NCBI GenBank assembly: GCA_947447095.1 | Contig: CANFIL010000004.1 | Location: 1 to 22,641 of the forward strand | DNA from: Actinomycetota bacterium | GTDB taxonomy: Bacteria > Actinomycetota > Actinomycetes > S36-B12 > UBA5976 | DNA length: 22,641 bases | Direction: 5' to 3' | Shown here: positions 1 through 6,968 of the stretch, piece by piece | Position numbering within the stretch: position 1 is the first letter of the stretch | Layout: every line of letters begins with the position of its first letter | Made by a program: the position numbers and the translations under genes | The notes under the pieces: model-generated | The model's database searches: none | Seen by the model: the letters and a program-made list of their open reading frames with translations, nothing else | What the model was told of the DNA's origin: nothing

Positions 1-422
1 ACATCCATGCCATGTTGAGTTCCGATGAGGCCCCAGACGCCCAAGCGAGCGCCTTAGATTACGCAGCGCAGTTGCACCACTACACAACCACCAGATTTTG
101 TGCAGATAACACGATGATGGACATCTGCATTCTCAGCGTCGGCCCCGATGGCCATATTGCCTCGCTATTCCCCCACCACAAAGAACTCGAGAGCGCTGCG
201 GCGGTTGTAGCAGTAATGGATAGCCCAAAGCCACCCGCAATACGTGTGACGTGGACTTTTCAAACTATCAATGCGTCACGAAATGTATGGCTCGTTGCTT
301 CTGGCTCAGAGAAACTGCAAGCGGTCACAGCTTTACGCTCAGGAGCAGACCTGCACGACATTCCTGCGGCCGGCGCTCGAGGCACAATTGCTACTCGGCT
401 CTACACCGACCTTCCTATTTGA
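1..422 (+). CDS. pgl: 6-phosphogluconolactonase, 3' part (5' end outside window)
   Basis: Hydrolyses 6-phosphogluconolactone to 6-phosphogluconate in the oxidative pentose phosphate pathway, in the cytosol. The frame is open from the left edge (first full codon at base 3), so the ATG at 12 is internal: the residues just before it, I-H-A, continue into the M-L-S-S-D-E-A-P segment expected inside the protein. The family signature GPDGHIASLFP is present about 44 residues after that ATG, with the Asp and His of the active site. A conserved R-V-T-W-T strand and an N-V-W-L-V-A-S-G-x-E-K segment follow. About 140 residues are visible of a usual 230–260. The gene stops with TGA at 420–422 and faces rbpA tail to tail. 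In other actinobacteria this gene ends a tkt–tal–zwf–opcA–pgl run; that such genes lie to the left is inference. Confidence 0.9.
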   Translation, partial: IHAMLSSDEAPDAQASALDYAAQLHHYTTTRFCADNTMMDICILSVGPDGHIASLFPHHKELESAAAVVAVMDSPKPPAIRVTWTFQTINASRNVWLVASGSEKLQAVTALRSGADLHDIPAAGARGTIATRLYTDLPI

Positions 423-436
423 CATTCCACAAATAG

Positions 437-470
437 AAAATCCCTGACAACCGAAGTCGTCAGGGATTTT
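437..470. terminator. Bidirectional intrinsic terminator between pgl and rbpA
   Basis: A perfect 12-bp inverted repeat (437–448 pairs with 459–470) encloses a 10-nt loop. The outer four pairs are A:T, so either strand reads a GC-containing stem (TCCCTGAC/GTCAGGGA) ending in a U-run. It lies between two convergent stop codons (422 on the plus strand, 484 on the minus strand) and can end both transcripts. Confidence 0.85.
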
Positions 471-483
471 CTTACGGTTTGAA

Positions 484-819
484 TTACTTGCCGCGAAGCT
501 TTGCAAGCGCCTCATCGAGAATGTCTTTACCTTCTTTGTCGGTACGACGTTCCTTCACATAGGCAAGGTGAGTTTTGTATGGCTCAGTCTTGGCGAGGAT
601 CGGAGGATTTTCCTTGTCGCGACCTGCTGGCAGGCCACACTTAGGGCAATCCCAATCTTCTGGAATTTCTGCATCGTGAGCAAAACTAGGCATGGTCTCG
701 TGACCTTCTGCACAGTAGTACCCGACATAGATACGTGGAGCTGCGTCGCCGCGCTCAGCTTCGCCCATTGGGCCTGCGCCGACACGACTACCGCGAATTG
801 CGCTACCGCTACCTGCCAT
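484..819 (-). CDS. rbpA: RNA polymerase-binding protein RbpA
   Basis: Actinobacteria-specific RNA polymerase accessory factor that binds the housekeeping sigma factor and the polymerase core and stabilises the promoter open complex. The 111-residue protein has the N-terminal GSAIRGSRVGAGPMGEAERG segment, the RbpA core domain with Cys36-x3-His40 and Cys58-x2-Cys61 (a full zinc-ligand set), a linker, and a C-terminal sigma-interaction helix region (about residues 80–108, containing KTHLAYVKERR). The ATG at 819 has a good Shine-Dalgarno sequence (AAGGAA, about 8 nt upstream). It starts 18 nt after the secG stop codon and is probably co-transcribed with secG. It ends at the terminator at 437–470. 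Confidence 0.93.
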   Translation of the reverse strand: MAGSGSAIRGSRVGAGPMGEAERGDAAPRIYVGYYCAEGHETMPSFAHDAEIPEDWDCPKCGLPAGRDKENPPILAKTEPYKTHLAYVKERRTDKEGKDILDEALAKLRGK

Positions 820-837
820 GAATATGTTTCCTTACGA

Positions 838-1071
838 CTAAGCGTTCTTGAGCACAAGACCAAGAGCCACAATTGCTGTGATCCAGATCAGTGCGAGCGC
901 GATTGTAATTCGGTCAAGATTTCGTTCCGCTACGGATGATCCACCCAGCGAGCTGCTCACACCGCCACCGAAAAGATCAGACAGACCGCCGCCCTTGCCC
1001 TTGTGGAGCAAAACCAAAAGGATGAGTAGAAGACTGGTGATGGCCAGCACAACCTCAAGCAGGATCGTCAT
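838..1071 (-). CDS. secG: Preprotein translocase subunit SecG
   Basis: Small membrane subunit of the SecYEG protein-export channel. The 77-residue product has two hydrophobic segments (about residues 3–22 and 56–74) joined by a glycine-rich cytoplasmic loop. The loop carries the family hallmark H-K-G-K-G-G-G-L-S-D-L-F-G-G-G. Length is typical for the family. The start is ATG with a weak purine stretch (GAGAG) upstream. It lies 54 nt downstream of tpiA. A TATCCT hexamer in that gap could be a weak promoter, so secG–rbpA may be read both with the glycolytic genes and separately. Confidence 0.93.
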   Translation of the reverse strand: MTILLEVVLAITSLLLILLVLLHKGKGGGLSDLFGGGVSSSLGGSSVAERNLDRITIALALIWITAIVALGLVLKNA

Positions 1072-1125
1072 TTCGTCTCTCGTTTCTAGCGATGTTCTAC
1101 TAAGGATACCTGACAGACCCGACGG

Positions 1126-1902
1126 CTATTCACCGTGCAGACGGAACCGGCAAATAGCCACAAATTCATCAGGATCAAGGGATGCGCCACCGACAAGGCC
1201 GCCATCGACGTCCTTTTCAGCCATGATTGCAGCCACATTGTCAGACTTCATTGAACCGCCATAAAGCACGCGAACCTTGTCCGCAGCATTGCCATGAACT
1301 TCACGAACGCGAGCTCGGATTGCCGCACAGACTTCTTGGGCATCCGCCGGAGTTGCAACTTCTCCTGTGCCAATTGCCCACACTGGTTCGTAAGCGATGA
1401 CCAAGCTTGCAACCTGATCGGCAGTGAGTCCCTCAAGCGCACCATCGACTTGGGCGAGTGTGTACGACACTTGGTCGCCAGCTTTGCGTACTTCGAGACC
1501 TTCACCCACACACACGATGGGTGTGAGTTCGTGACGGAAGGCGGCCTTAGCTTTTGCATTGACGATTTCGTCGGTTTCACCGTGGTACTGACGACGCTCC
1601 GAGTGACCAACAACTGCAAATGTGCAGCCAAGTTTGGCAAGCATCGCGCCACTGATTTCGCCTGTGTATGCACCCTTATCGGCAGCAGAGATATCTTGAC
1701 CGCCATATCGTAGATCGATCTTGTCACCATCAACCAGCGTCTGAACGGAACGAATGTCCGTGAACGGTGGAAGAACAGCAACTTCGACATTTGCGAAGTC
1801 CTCGGCATTTAAGGTGTACGCCAACTTTTGCACCAAAGCAATTGCTTCAATGTGGTTGATGTTCATCTTCCAGTTGCCAGCCATCAATGGCATGCGACTC
1901 AT
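1126..1902 (-). CDS. tpiA: Triosephosphate isomerase
   Basis: Interconverts dihydroxyacetone phosphate and glyceraldehyde 3-phosphate in glycolysis and gluconeogenesis. The 258-residue TIM-barrel protein is full length. Visible active-site elements are GNWKMN (Asn10, Lys12), GHSERR with the electrophilic His100, AYEPVWAIGTG with the catalytic base Glu172 and the mobile loop 6, then YGGSMKSDN and GGLVGGASL, which bind the phosphate. The ATG at 1902 directly abuts the pgk stop codon at 1903, and its Shine-Dalgarno (GGAGGA) lies inside the end of pgk, so the two are translated from one message. It is the third gene of gap–pgk–tpiA. Confidence 0.97.
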   Translation of the reverse strand: MSRMPLMAGNWKMNINHIEAIALVQKLAYTLNAEDFANVEVAVLPPFTDIRSVQTLVDGDKIDLRYGGQDISAADKGAYTGEISGAMLAKLGCTFAVVGHSERRQYHGETDEIVNAKAKAAFRHELTPIVCVGEGLEVRKAGDQVSYTLAQVDGALEGLTADQVASLVIAYEPVWAIGTGEVATPADAQEVCAAIRARVREVHGNAADKVRVLYGGSMKSDNVAAIMAEKDVDGGLVGGASLDPDEFVAICRFRLHGE

Positions 1903-3099
1903 TTAGTTGTCCTCCAGAACTGCCAAACCAGGCAAAGTCTTTCCTTCAAGATATTCAAGGCTTGCGCCACCGCCGGTAGAGATATGCGTAAATCCAGCTT
2001 CATCAATATCAAGCACACGCACAGCAGCAGCTGAATCGCCGCCACCGATCACCGTGGTGGCATCAATGCGCGTCATTGCTAGTGCGACTGCACGAGTTCC
2101 TTCAGCAAAAGCAGCCATTTCAAATACGCCCATAGGGCCATTCCATACAACTGTTTTTGCATCATTGAGTTTGGAAGCAAATAACTCGCGCGTCTTTGGC
2201 CCGATGTCCAGACCCATCCAACCATCAGGAATCGAATCGGCATCAACAATCTGGGTATTGGCATCCGCAGCGAAAGCATCGGCGATCACGATGTCTACCG
2301 GAACCACGATTTCAACACCGTTTGCATTCGCACGGGAAACGAGATCCTTGACGGTTTCGATCATTTCTTGCTCAAGAAGCGAGTTGCCTACCGAGTGACC
2401 TTGTGCAGCCAGGAATGTATACGCCATTCCCCCACCAACGAGAAGTCGGTCGACTGACTTCAAGAGGTTTTCAACCACGCCTAGTTTGTCGCTCACCTTG
2501 GATCCACCCAAGATGACAACGTATGGACGATCGGGATCAGCAAGAAGCTTGGCAAATACCTTTGCTTCCTTCTCAACTAAGAAACCGGCTGCGTGAGGTA
2601 ATGCCTCGGCAAGATCCGTAACGGAAGCCTGCTTGCGATGTACGACGCCAAATCCGTCACTGACATAGAAATCAGCAAGCTTTGCCCATTCGGCTGCGAG
2701 TTCAGCGCGCTCGGCCTGCTCCTTGCTCGTTTCTCGAGCATCGAAGCGAACATTTTCCAGCATCGCAACATCGCCGTCACCCAGTGATGCGGCAAGTTCA
2801 ACTGCTGGCTGACCCGAGGTTGTTGCACACAAAGCCACGTTCTGGCCGAGTAATTCGCCAAGTCGCTTTGCCGCGGGGGCAAGTGAGTACTTAGCCTCAG
2901 GCGCGCCCTTAGGGCGACCGAGGTGCGCCAAGATGATTACCTTGGCGCCACGCTCGGTCAACGACTTGATAGTTGGAACACTGGCAACAATGCGCCCGTC
3001 ATCAGTAATGTTTCCCTGATCATCAAGCGGCACGTTCAGGTCTGAACGCACTATTACTGTCTTTCCAGCCACGTCCAGCTGGTCGATCCCACGAATCAT
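1903..3099 (-). CDS. pgk: Phosphoglycerate kinase
   Basis: Transfers phosphate from 1,3-bisphosphoglycerate to ADP, giving ATP and 3-phosphoglycerate. The 398-residue protein has the N-domain substrate site (VRSDLNVPL, HLGRPKG, LENVRF, and DGFGVVHR in place of the commoner DAFGTAHR) and the C-domain nucleotide site (GGSKVSDK, WNGPMGVFE, GGGDSAAA, STGGGASLEYLEG). The ATG overlaps the gap stop codon by one base (TAATG on the minus strand). I see no convincing Shine-Dalgarno there, which suggests translation by termination–reinitiation from gap. Confidence 0.97.
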   Translation of the reverse strand: MIRGIDQLDVAGKTVIVRSDLNVPLDDQGNITDDGRIVASVPTIKSLTERGAKVIILAHLGRPKGAPEAKYSLAPAAKRLGELLGQNVALCATTSGQPAVELAASLGDGDVAMLENVRFDARETSKEQAERAELAAEWAKLADFYVSDGFGVVHRKQASVTDLAEALPHAAGFLVEKEAKVFAKLLADPDRPYVVILGGSKVSDKLGVVENLLKSVDRLLVGGGMAYTFLAAQGHSVGNSLLEQEMIETVKDLVSRANANGVEIVVPVDIVIADAFAADANTQIVDADSIPDGWMGLDIGPKTRELFASKLNDAKTVVWNGPMGVFEMAAFAEGTRAVALAMTRIDATTVIGGGDSAAAVRVLDIDEAGFTHISTGGGASLEYLEGKTLPGLAVLEDN

Positions 3100-4103
3100 T
3101 AGAGTGATGCGCCAACGTACTTGGTGAGATCAACGAGGCGGTTTGAGTAACCCCATTCGTTGTCGTACCAACCGACGACCTTGACGGTGCGCCCGATGAC
3201 GTTTGTTAAGCCAGCGTCGAAGATGCACGACGAAGGATCGGTCACAATGTCACTCGACACGATTGGATCTTCGGTGTAGCTAAGAATGCCCTTCAGTGGC
3301 CCTTCGGCTGCCGCCTTGATTGCGGCATTGATTTCTTCCTTGGTGACGTCCTTGTTAAGAACGGCAGTCAAGTCAGTTGCCGAGCCAGTTGGGACTGGAA
3401 CACGCATGGCGTAACCATCTAGCTTGCCCTTGAGTTCAGGCATAACCAGGCCGATCGCCTTAGCCGCACCTGTTGACGTTGGGATCATGTTGGTTGCTGC
3501 TGCACGTGAACGGCGAAGATCCTTGTGCGGGAAGTCCAGGATGACCTGGTCGTTGGTGTACGCGTGGATCGTGGTCATGAGACCGTGATCAATGCCAAAT
3601 GTTTCGTGGATGACCTTTGCCATTGGTGCCAGGCAGTTGGTCGTGCATGAAGCATTTGAGATGACGTGGTGATTTGCTGGGTCATAGATCTCGTGGTTAA
3701 CGCCCATCACGATGGTGGCATCGTCATTGGTTGCTGGTGCCGAGATGATGACCTTCTTGGCGCCGCCAGCGATGTGGCCAGCTGCCTTTGTGGCATCAGT
3801 GAAGTGTCCGGTTGATTCGATCACGATGTCTGCGCCGAGGTCTCCCCATGGCAACGCGCTTGGGTCACGCTCTGAAAGCGCGGCAATCTTCTTTCCACCC
3901 ACAACGATTGAATCGTCTGTGTATGAAACATCCTTACCGAGACGACCCAAAATCGAGTCATACTTCAGCAGATGGGCAAGTGTGGCGTTGTCTGTTAGAT
4001 CGTTGATTCCAACGATCTCGATGTCTGCTCCCGATGCCTCAATGGCACGGAAGAAGTTGCGGCCGATGCGGCCAAATCCATTAATACCTACGCGGACGCT
4101 CAT
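3099..4103 (-). CDS. gap: Glyceraldehyde-3-phosphate dehydrogenase, NAD-type
   Basis: Oxidises and phosphorylates glyceraldehyde 3-phosphate to 1,3-bisphosphoglycerate. The 334-residue protein has the N-terminal GINGFGRIGR dinucleotide-binding loop, the catalytic SNASCTTNCLAP segment (Cys153), His180, and the C-terminal WYDNEWGYSNR motif. Asp35 in GINDLTD is the residue that contacts the adenine ribose hydroxyls in NAD-dependent glycolytic enzymes, so an NAD-using GapA-type enzyme is more likely than an NADP-using GapB type. The ATG has a strong Shine-Dalgarno (AGGAGGA at 4111–4117). It is first of the gap–pgk–tpiA group, 77 nt downstream of whiA. That spacer has no clear terminator and only a weak promoter-like hexamer. 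Confidence 0.97.
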   Translation of the reverse strand: MSVRVGINGFGRIGRNFFRAIEASGADIEIVGINDLTDNATLAHLLKYDSILGRLGKDVSYTDDSIVVGGKKIAALSERDPSALPWGDLGADIVIESTGHFTDATKAAGHIAGGAKKVIISAPATNDDATIVMGVNHEIYDPANHHVISNASCTTNCLAPMAKVIHETFGIDHGLMTTIHAYTNDQVILDFPHKDLRRSRAAATNMIPTSTGAAKAIGLVMPELKGKLDGYAMRVPVPTGSATDLTAVLNKDVTKEEINAAIKAAAEGPLKGILSYTEDPIVSSDIVTDPSSCIFDAGLTNVIGRTVKVVGWYDNEWGYSNRLVDLTKYVGASL

Positions 4104-4180
4104 TTGGCGTTCCTCCTAGTACTTGATCCGATGTAACGCGGGAGCGCCTTTGCTACCAATTACGTCAAGTCTAGCGTTTG

Positions 4181-5161
4181 CTATCCCTCAAGCATGTCAG
4201 GGGTGAGCCCTGATTCGGTGTTTGGAATACCTAATTCTGAGGCTCGTTTGTCTGCCATAGCCAGCAGGCGGCGAATGCGACCAGCGATGGCGTCCTTGGT
4301 CATCGGCGGGTTTGCGAGTGCCCCGAGTTCTTCCAAACTGGCTTGCTGATGCGTGACGCGAAGTTGTCCTGCTTCGAGTAAGTGCTCTGGAATTTCGTCA
4401 CCGAGAATTTCCATTGCACGCTGAGCTCGAGCTCCCGCGGCAACAGCAGCGCGAGCCGAACGACGCAAATTTGCATCGTCAAAGTTCGCCAGACGGTTAG
4501 CAGTGGCACGCACTTCGCGACGTAGGCGACGTTCTTCCCATGCCATGACCGACTCATGCGCCCCAATGCGAGTGAGCATTGCGCTGATGGCATCACCATC
4601 GCGGATAACCACGCGGTCTACGCCTCGTACCTCACGTGCTTTTGCAGCAATTCCTAGACGTCGAGCACTACCAACGAGTGCTAACGCTGCTTCAGGTCCA
4701 GGGCAAGTGACTTCAAGTGAGCTGCTTCGTCCCGGTTCGGTCAGTGAACCATGCGCCAAGAATGCTCCACGCCAAGCGGACTCGGCATCGCACAAACTTG
4801 CCGACACAATGTGCGGCGGCAATCCTCGAATTGGTCGCCCACTGGCATCTACGAGTCCCGCTTGTTTAGCAAGTCGTTCGCCTTCTTCGGCAACACGCAC
4901 GAGGTAGCGACTTCCCTTGCGGATTCCCGATCCGGAAAGGACACTGACTTCAGCATTGTGACCGAATAGCTCGGCAAGGTCTTTTTTAAGTCGACGGGCA
5001 GCTTGACCAGTATCAAGTTCAGCTTCTACGACAATCTTGCCGCCAACCAAGTGCAGGCCACCTGCGAAACGAAGCAGTGTGGAAACTTCTGCTTTGCGAC
5101 AGCACGCCTTAGTCACGGTTAAGCGACTGAGTTCGTCTTTCACTGCTGCGGTCATTGCCAT
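4181..5161 (-). CDS. whiA: Sporulation/cell-division transcription regulator WhiA
   Basis: WhiA pairs an N-terminal domain related to LAGLIDADG homing endonucleases with a C-terminal helix-turn-helix DNA-binding domain. In Streptomyces it works with WhiB to control sporulation septation genes; homologues in non-sporulating Gram-positives affect division. The 326-residue product opens with the characteristic MAMTAAVKDELSRL and a CCRKAEVS segment. It ends with LANFDDANLRRSARAA and HQQASLEELGALANPPMTK, typical of the C-terminal domain. The chosen ATG at 5161 gives the conserved MAMTAAV N-terminus and a 10-nt overlap with yvcK. The ATG at residue 3 would give a 4-nt ATGA overlap and cannot be excluded. 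It is last of the rapZ–yvcK–whiA block. Confidence 0.95.
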   Translation of the reverse strand: MAMTAAVKDELSRLTVTKACCRKAEVSTLLRFAGGLHLVGGKIVVEAELDTGQAARRLKKDLAELFGHNAEVSVLSGSGIRKGSRYLVRVAEEGERLAKQAGLVDASGRPIRGLPPHIVSASLCDAESAWRGAFLAHGSLTEPGRSSSLEVTCPGPEAALALVGSARRLGIAAKAREVRGVDRVVIRDGDAISAMLTRIGAHESVMAWEERRLRREVRATANRLANFDDANLRRSARAAVAAGARAQRAMEILGDEIPEHLLEAGQLRVTHQQASLEELGALANPPMTKDAIAGRIRRLLAMADKRASELGIPNTESGLTPDMLEG

Positions 5162-6111
5162 ACCCCGATACTGCCATGCGCAAAGACGGAACGGTACGCC
5201 GAGGCTAGTAATTCTGGATCATGCTGGTCCGAGCCAGCAGCAGCCACAGGAGCGAAATGTAGGTGCGCACCCATGCTGGCACAGGCGGCCTCGAGACGTT
5301 GAGGATCAGCCACGTGAGAAGGGTCGGCAATGACCGCATCGAGGCGAAAATCAGGGTAATTCGCAATCATCACATCAAGATAATTCTCAGGTGAATAGCC
5401 TTGCGTCTCACCTTGTTGCGCCTTGAGATTGAGCACCAAAATTCGCTTTGCCGTGGTGTCATGAAGAGCCTGGCTCATCTCGGGAACATGAAAATGCGTG
5501 AGCACGCTTGTGAACCATGAGCCTGGGCCAAGCACAACGACGTCGCCATGTTGGACTGCGGCCACAGCTTGCGGGCAGTGTGCGGGATTACTTGGTTCAA
5601 GTTTCACGGATTCAATTGCGCCAGTCGTGGTTGCAACCTGAACTTGGCCTCGCACATTGTTTACGTGACCTTCGTCGTCACGGACTTGAGCAACAATTTC
5701 CAGCGGCTCTAGCGCAAGGGGTAACACAATTCCACGAGCATCGAGAAGTCGCGCCACCCATTCAAGTGCAGCAACGACATCATGCTCTTCTTCCCATAGG
5801 GCTGTGATCAACAAGTTTCCAAGTGAATGCCCATTAAGGTCGCCATCACTGGCAAACCGATGTTGCAACACCCGAGCCCACGTTGAGCCCCATTCGTCAT
5901 CGCCACACAATGCAGCTAATGCCATACGAAGATCACCAGGTGGAACCACGCCAAACTGATCACGGATTCGTCCACTGCTTCCACCGTTGTCGCTGACTCC
6001 AACGATGGCTGTTACCTGCGGCGTGATTCGACGTAAGGCTCGTAACGATGCTGCCAAGCCGTGTCCGCCACCGAGTGCAACCACGTTGGGTGCGCGCTTT
6101 GGTGCTCCCAC
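5152..6111 (-). CDS. yvcK: Gluconeogenesis factor YvcK (CofD-like, UDP-sugar binding)
   Basis: YvcK-family proteins bind UDP-sugars such as UDP-GlcNAc. In Bacillus and mycobacteria they are needed for normal cell-wall growth and shape on gluconeogenic carbon sources. The 319-residue product has the family's N-terminal ALGGGHGL loop, GVSDNGGSSGRIRDQF, PPGDLRMALAAL, GHSLGNLLI, and a later VVLGPGSWFTSVL segment, all typical of the CofD-like Rossmann fold. It starts with GTG at 6111, sharing one base with the rapZ stop codon (TAGTG). No Shine-Dalgarno is apparent, so coupling to rapZ is likely. Its position between rapZ and whiA is the classic order. Confidence 0.95.
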   Translation of the reverse strand: MGAPKRAPNVVALGGGHGLAASLRALRRITPQVTAIVGVSDNGGSSGRIRDQFGVVPPGDLRMALAALCGDDEWGSTWARVLQHRFASDGDLNGHSLGNLLITALWEEEHDVVAALEWVARLLDARGIVLPLALEPLEIVAQVRDDEGHVNNVRGQVQVATTTGAIESVKLEPSNPAHCPQAVAAVQHGDVVVLGPGSWFTSVLTHFHVPEMSQALHDTTAKRILVLNLKAQQGETQGYSPENYLDVMIANYPDFRLDAVIADPSHVADPQRLEAACASMGAHLHFAPVAAAGSDQHDPELLASAYRSVFAHGSIGVWQ

Positions 6112-6968
6112 TATTCGCGGCCTAAATCACGATGTTGCACTCGCACTTCAACGCCAATCTTGGACAGACGTCCCGCAAGTTCCTCAACCATCGCCACGCT
6201 GCGATGTTTGCCACCAGTGCAACCAAGAGCAATCGTGACAAACCGCTTACCCTCACGGATGTAGCCGTCTTCAACGATGCCGACAAGGTCTGCGTAGTGA
6301 GCAAGAAAGTCTTGAGCCTCTTGATGGCCAAGGACAAATTCGCTGACCTTCTTATCCATACCGGTTTGTGCGCGCATCTTTTCGTCCCAATGCGGGTTAG
6401 GCAAGAAGCGCATGTCAGCAACCATGTCCGCATCAACTGGAATTCCGTACTTAAATCCGAAGGACATTACGGTAGCGCGCAATACAACGTCCTCTTCGTC
6501 ATCGAATGCATCTTCGACTGCACGGCGCAATTCGTGGACATTGAGCCAACTGGTGTCAATGATCAAGTCTGCGGAGGCTCGAAGTTCACCCAAGAGTGCG
6601 CGTTCACGTTCCACCGCACCAAGCAAGTTGTCATTCTTTTGAAGGGGGTGCGGACGACGCGATGACTCATAGCGTCGAACGAGCACCTCATTTCCTGCTT
6701 CCAGGAATAGCACTCGCACATCATGGCCTGCATGCTTGAGCTCGTCGATGGACGCCTGTAGCTCTTCAAACAGTTTTCCGCCTCGGACATCGGCGACAAG
6801 TGCAATCTTTGTGTCTGAACCCGGCTTTGCTAGCAAATTAATTGTTTGGCTCATCAACGTTGGCGGCAAGTTATCTACGACAAACCAGCCAACATCTTCA
6901 AGCGCACGTGTTGCCGTTGAGCGACCAGCGCCCGACATGCCCGTTACTAGCACTACTGAAATAGTCAC
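6111..6968 (-). CDS. rapZ: Nucleotide-binding protein RapZ/YvcJ
   Basis: P-loop protein of the RapZ family. In E. coli RapZ guides RNase E to the small RNA GlmZ and so tunes glucosamine-6-phosphate synthesis; the Gram-positive YvcJ is a GTP-binding homologue, and its actinobacterial role is not settled. The 285-residue product has a Walker A-like GMSGAGRST (residues 10–18, Arg in place of the usual Lys), VDNLPP (31–36), and the conserved C-terminal GCTGGKHRSVAMVEELA phosphate-binding region. It starts with GTG at 6968, in a 4-nt GTGA overlap with the uvrC stop codon, so it is translationally tied to uvrC and followed immediately by yvcK. Confidence 0.94.
   Translation of the reverse strand: MTISVVLVTGMSGAGRSTATRALEDVGWFVVDNLPPTLMSQTINLLAKPGSDTKIALVADVRGGKLFEELQASIDELKHAGHDVRVLFLEAGNEVLVRRYESSRRPHPLQKNDNLLGAVERERALLGELRASADLIIDTSWLNVHELRRAVEDAFDDEEDVVLRATVMSFGFKYGIPVDADMVADMRFLPNPHWDEKMRAQTGMDKKVSEFVLGHQEAQDFLAHYADLVGIVEDGYIREGKRFVTIALGCTGGKHRSVAMVEELAGRLSKIGVEVRVQHRDLGRE

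Noticed and set aside
4104..4180. Promoter or operator between whiA and gap
   Set aside because: A TAGACT hexamer (4168–4173) and two imperfect TAGCAAA repeats are present. No -35 or symmetrical operator supports them, so they were not called as features.
6132..6665. A 177-codon open frame on the plus strand
   Set aside because: It lies wholly antisense to rapZ, matches no family I recognise and has no ribosome site. Codon bias of the real gene explains it.
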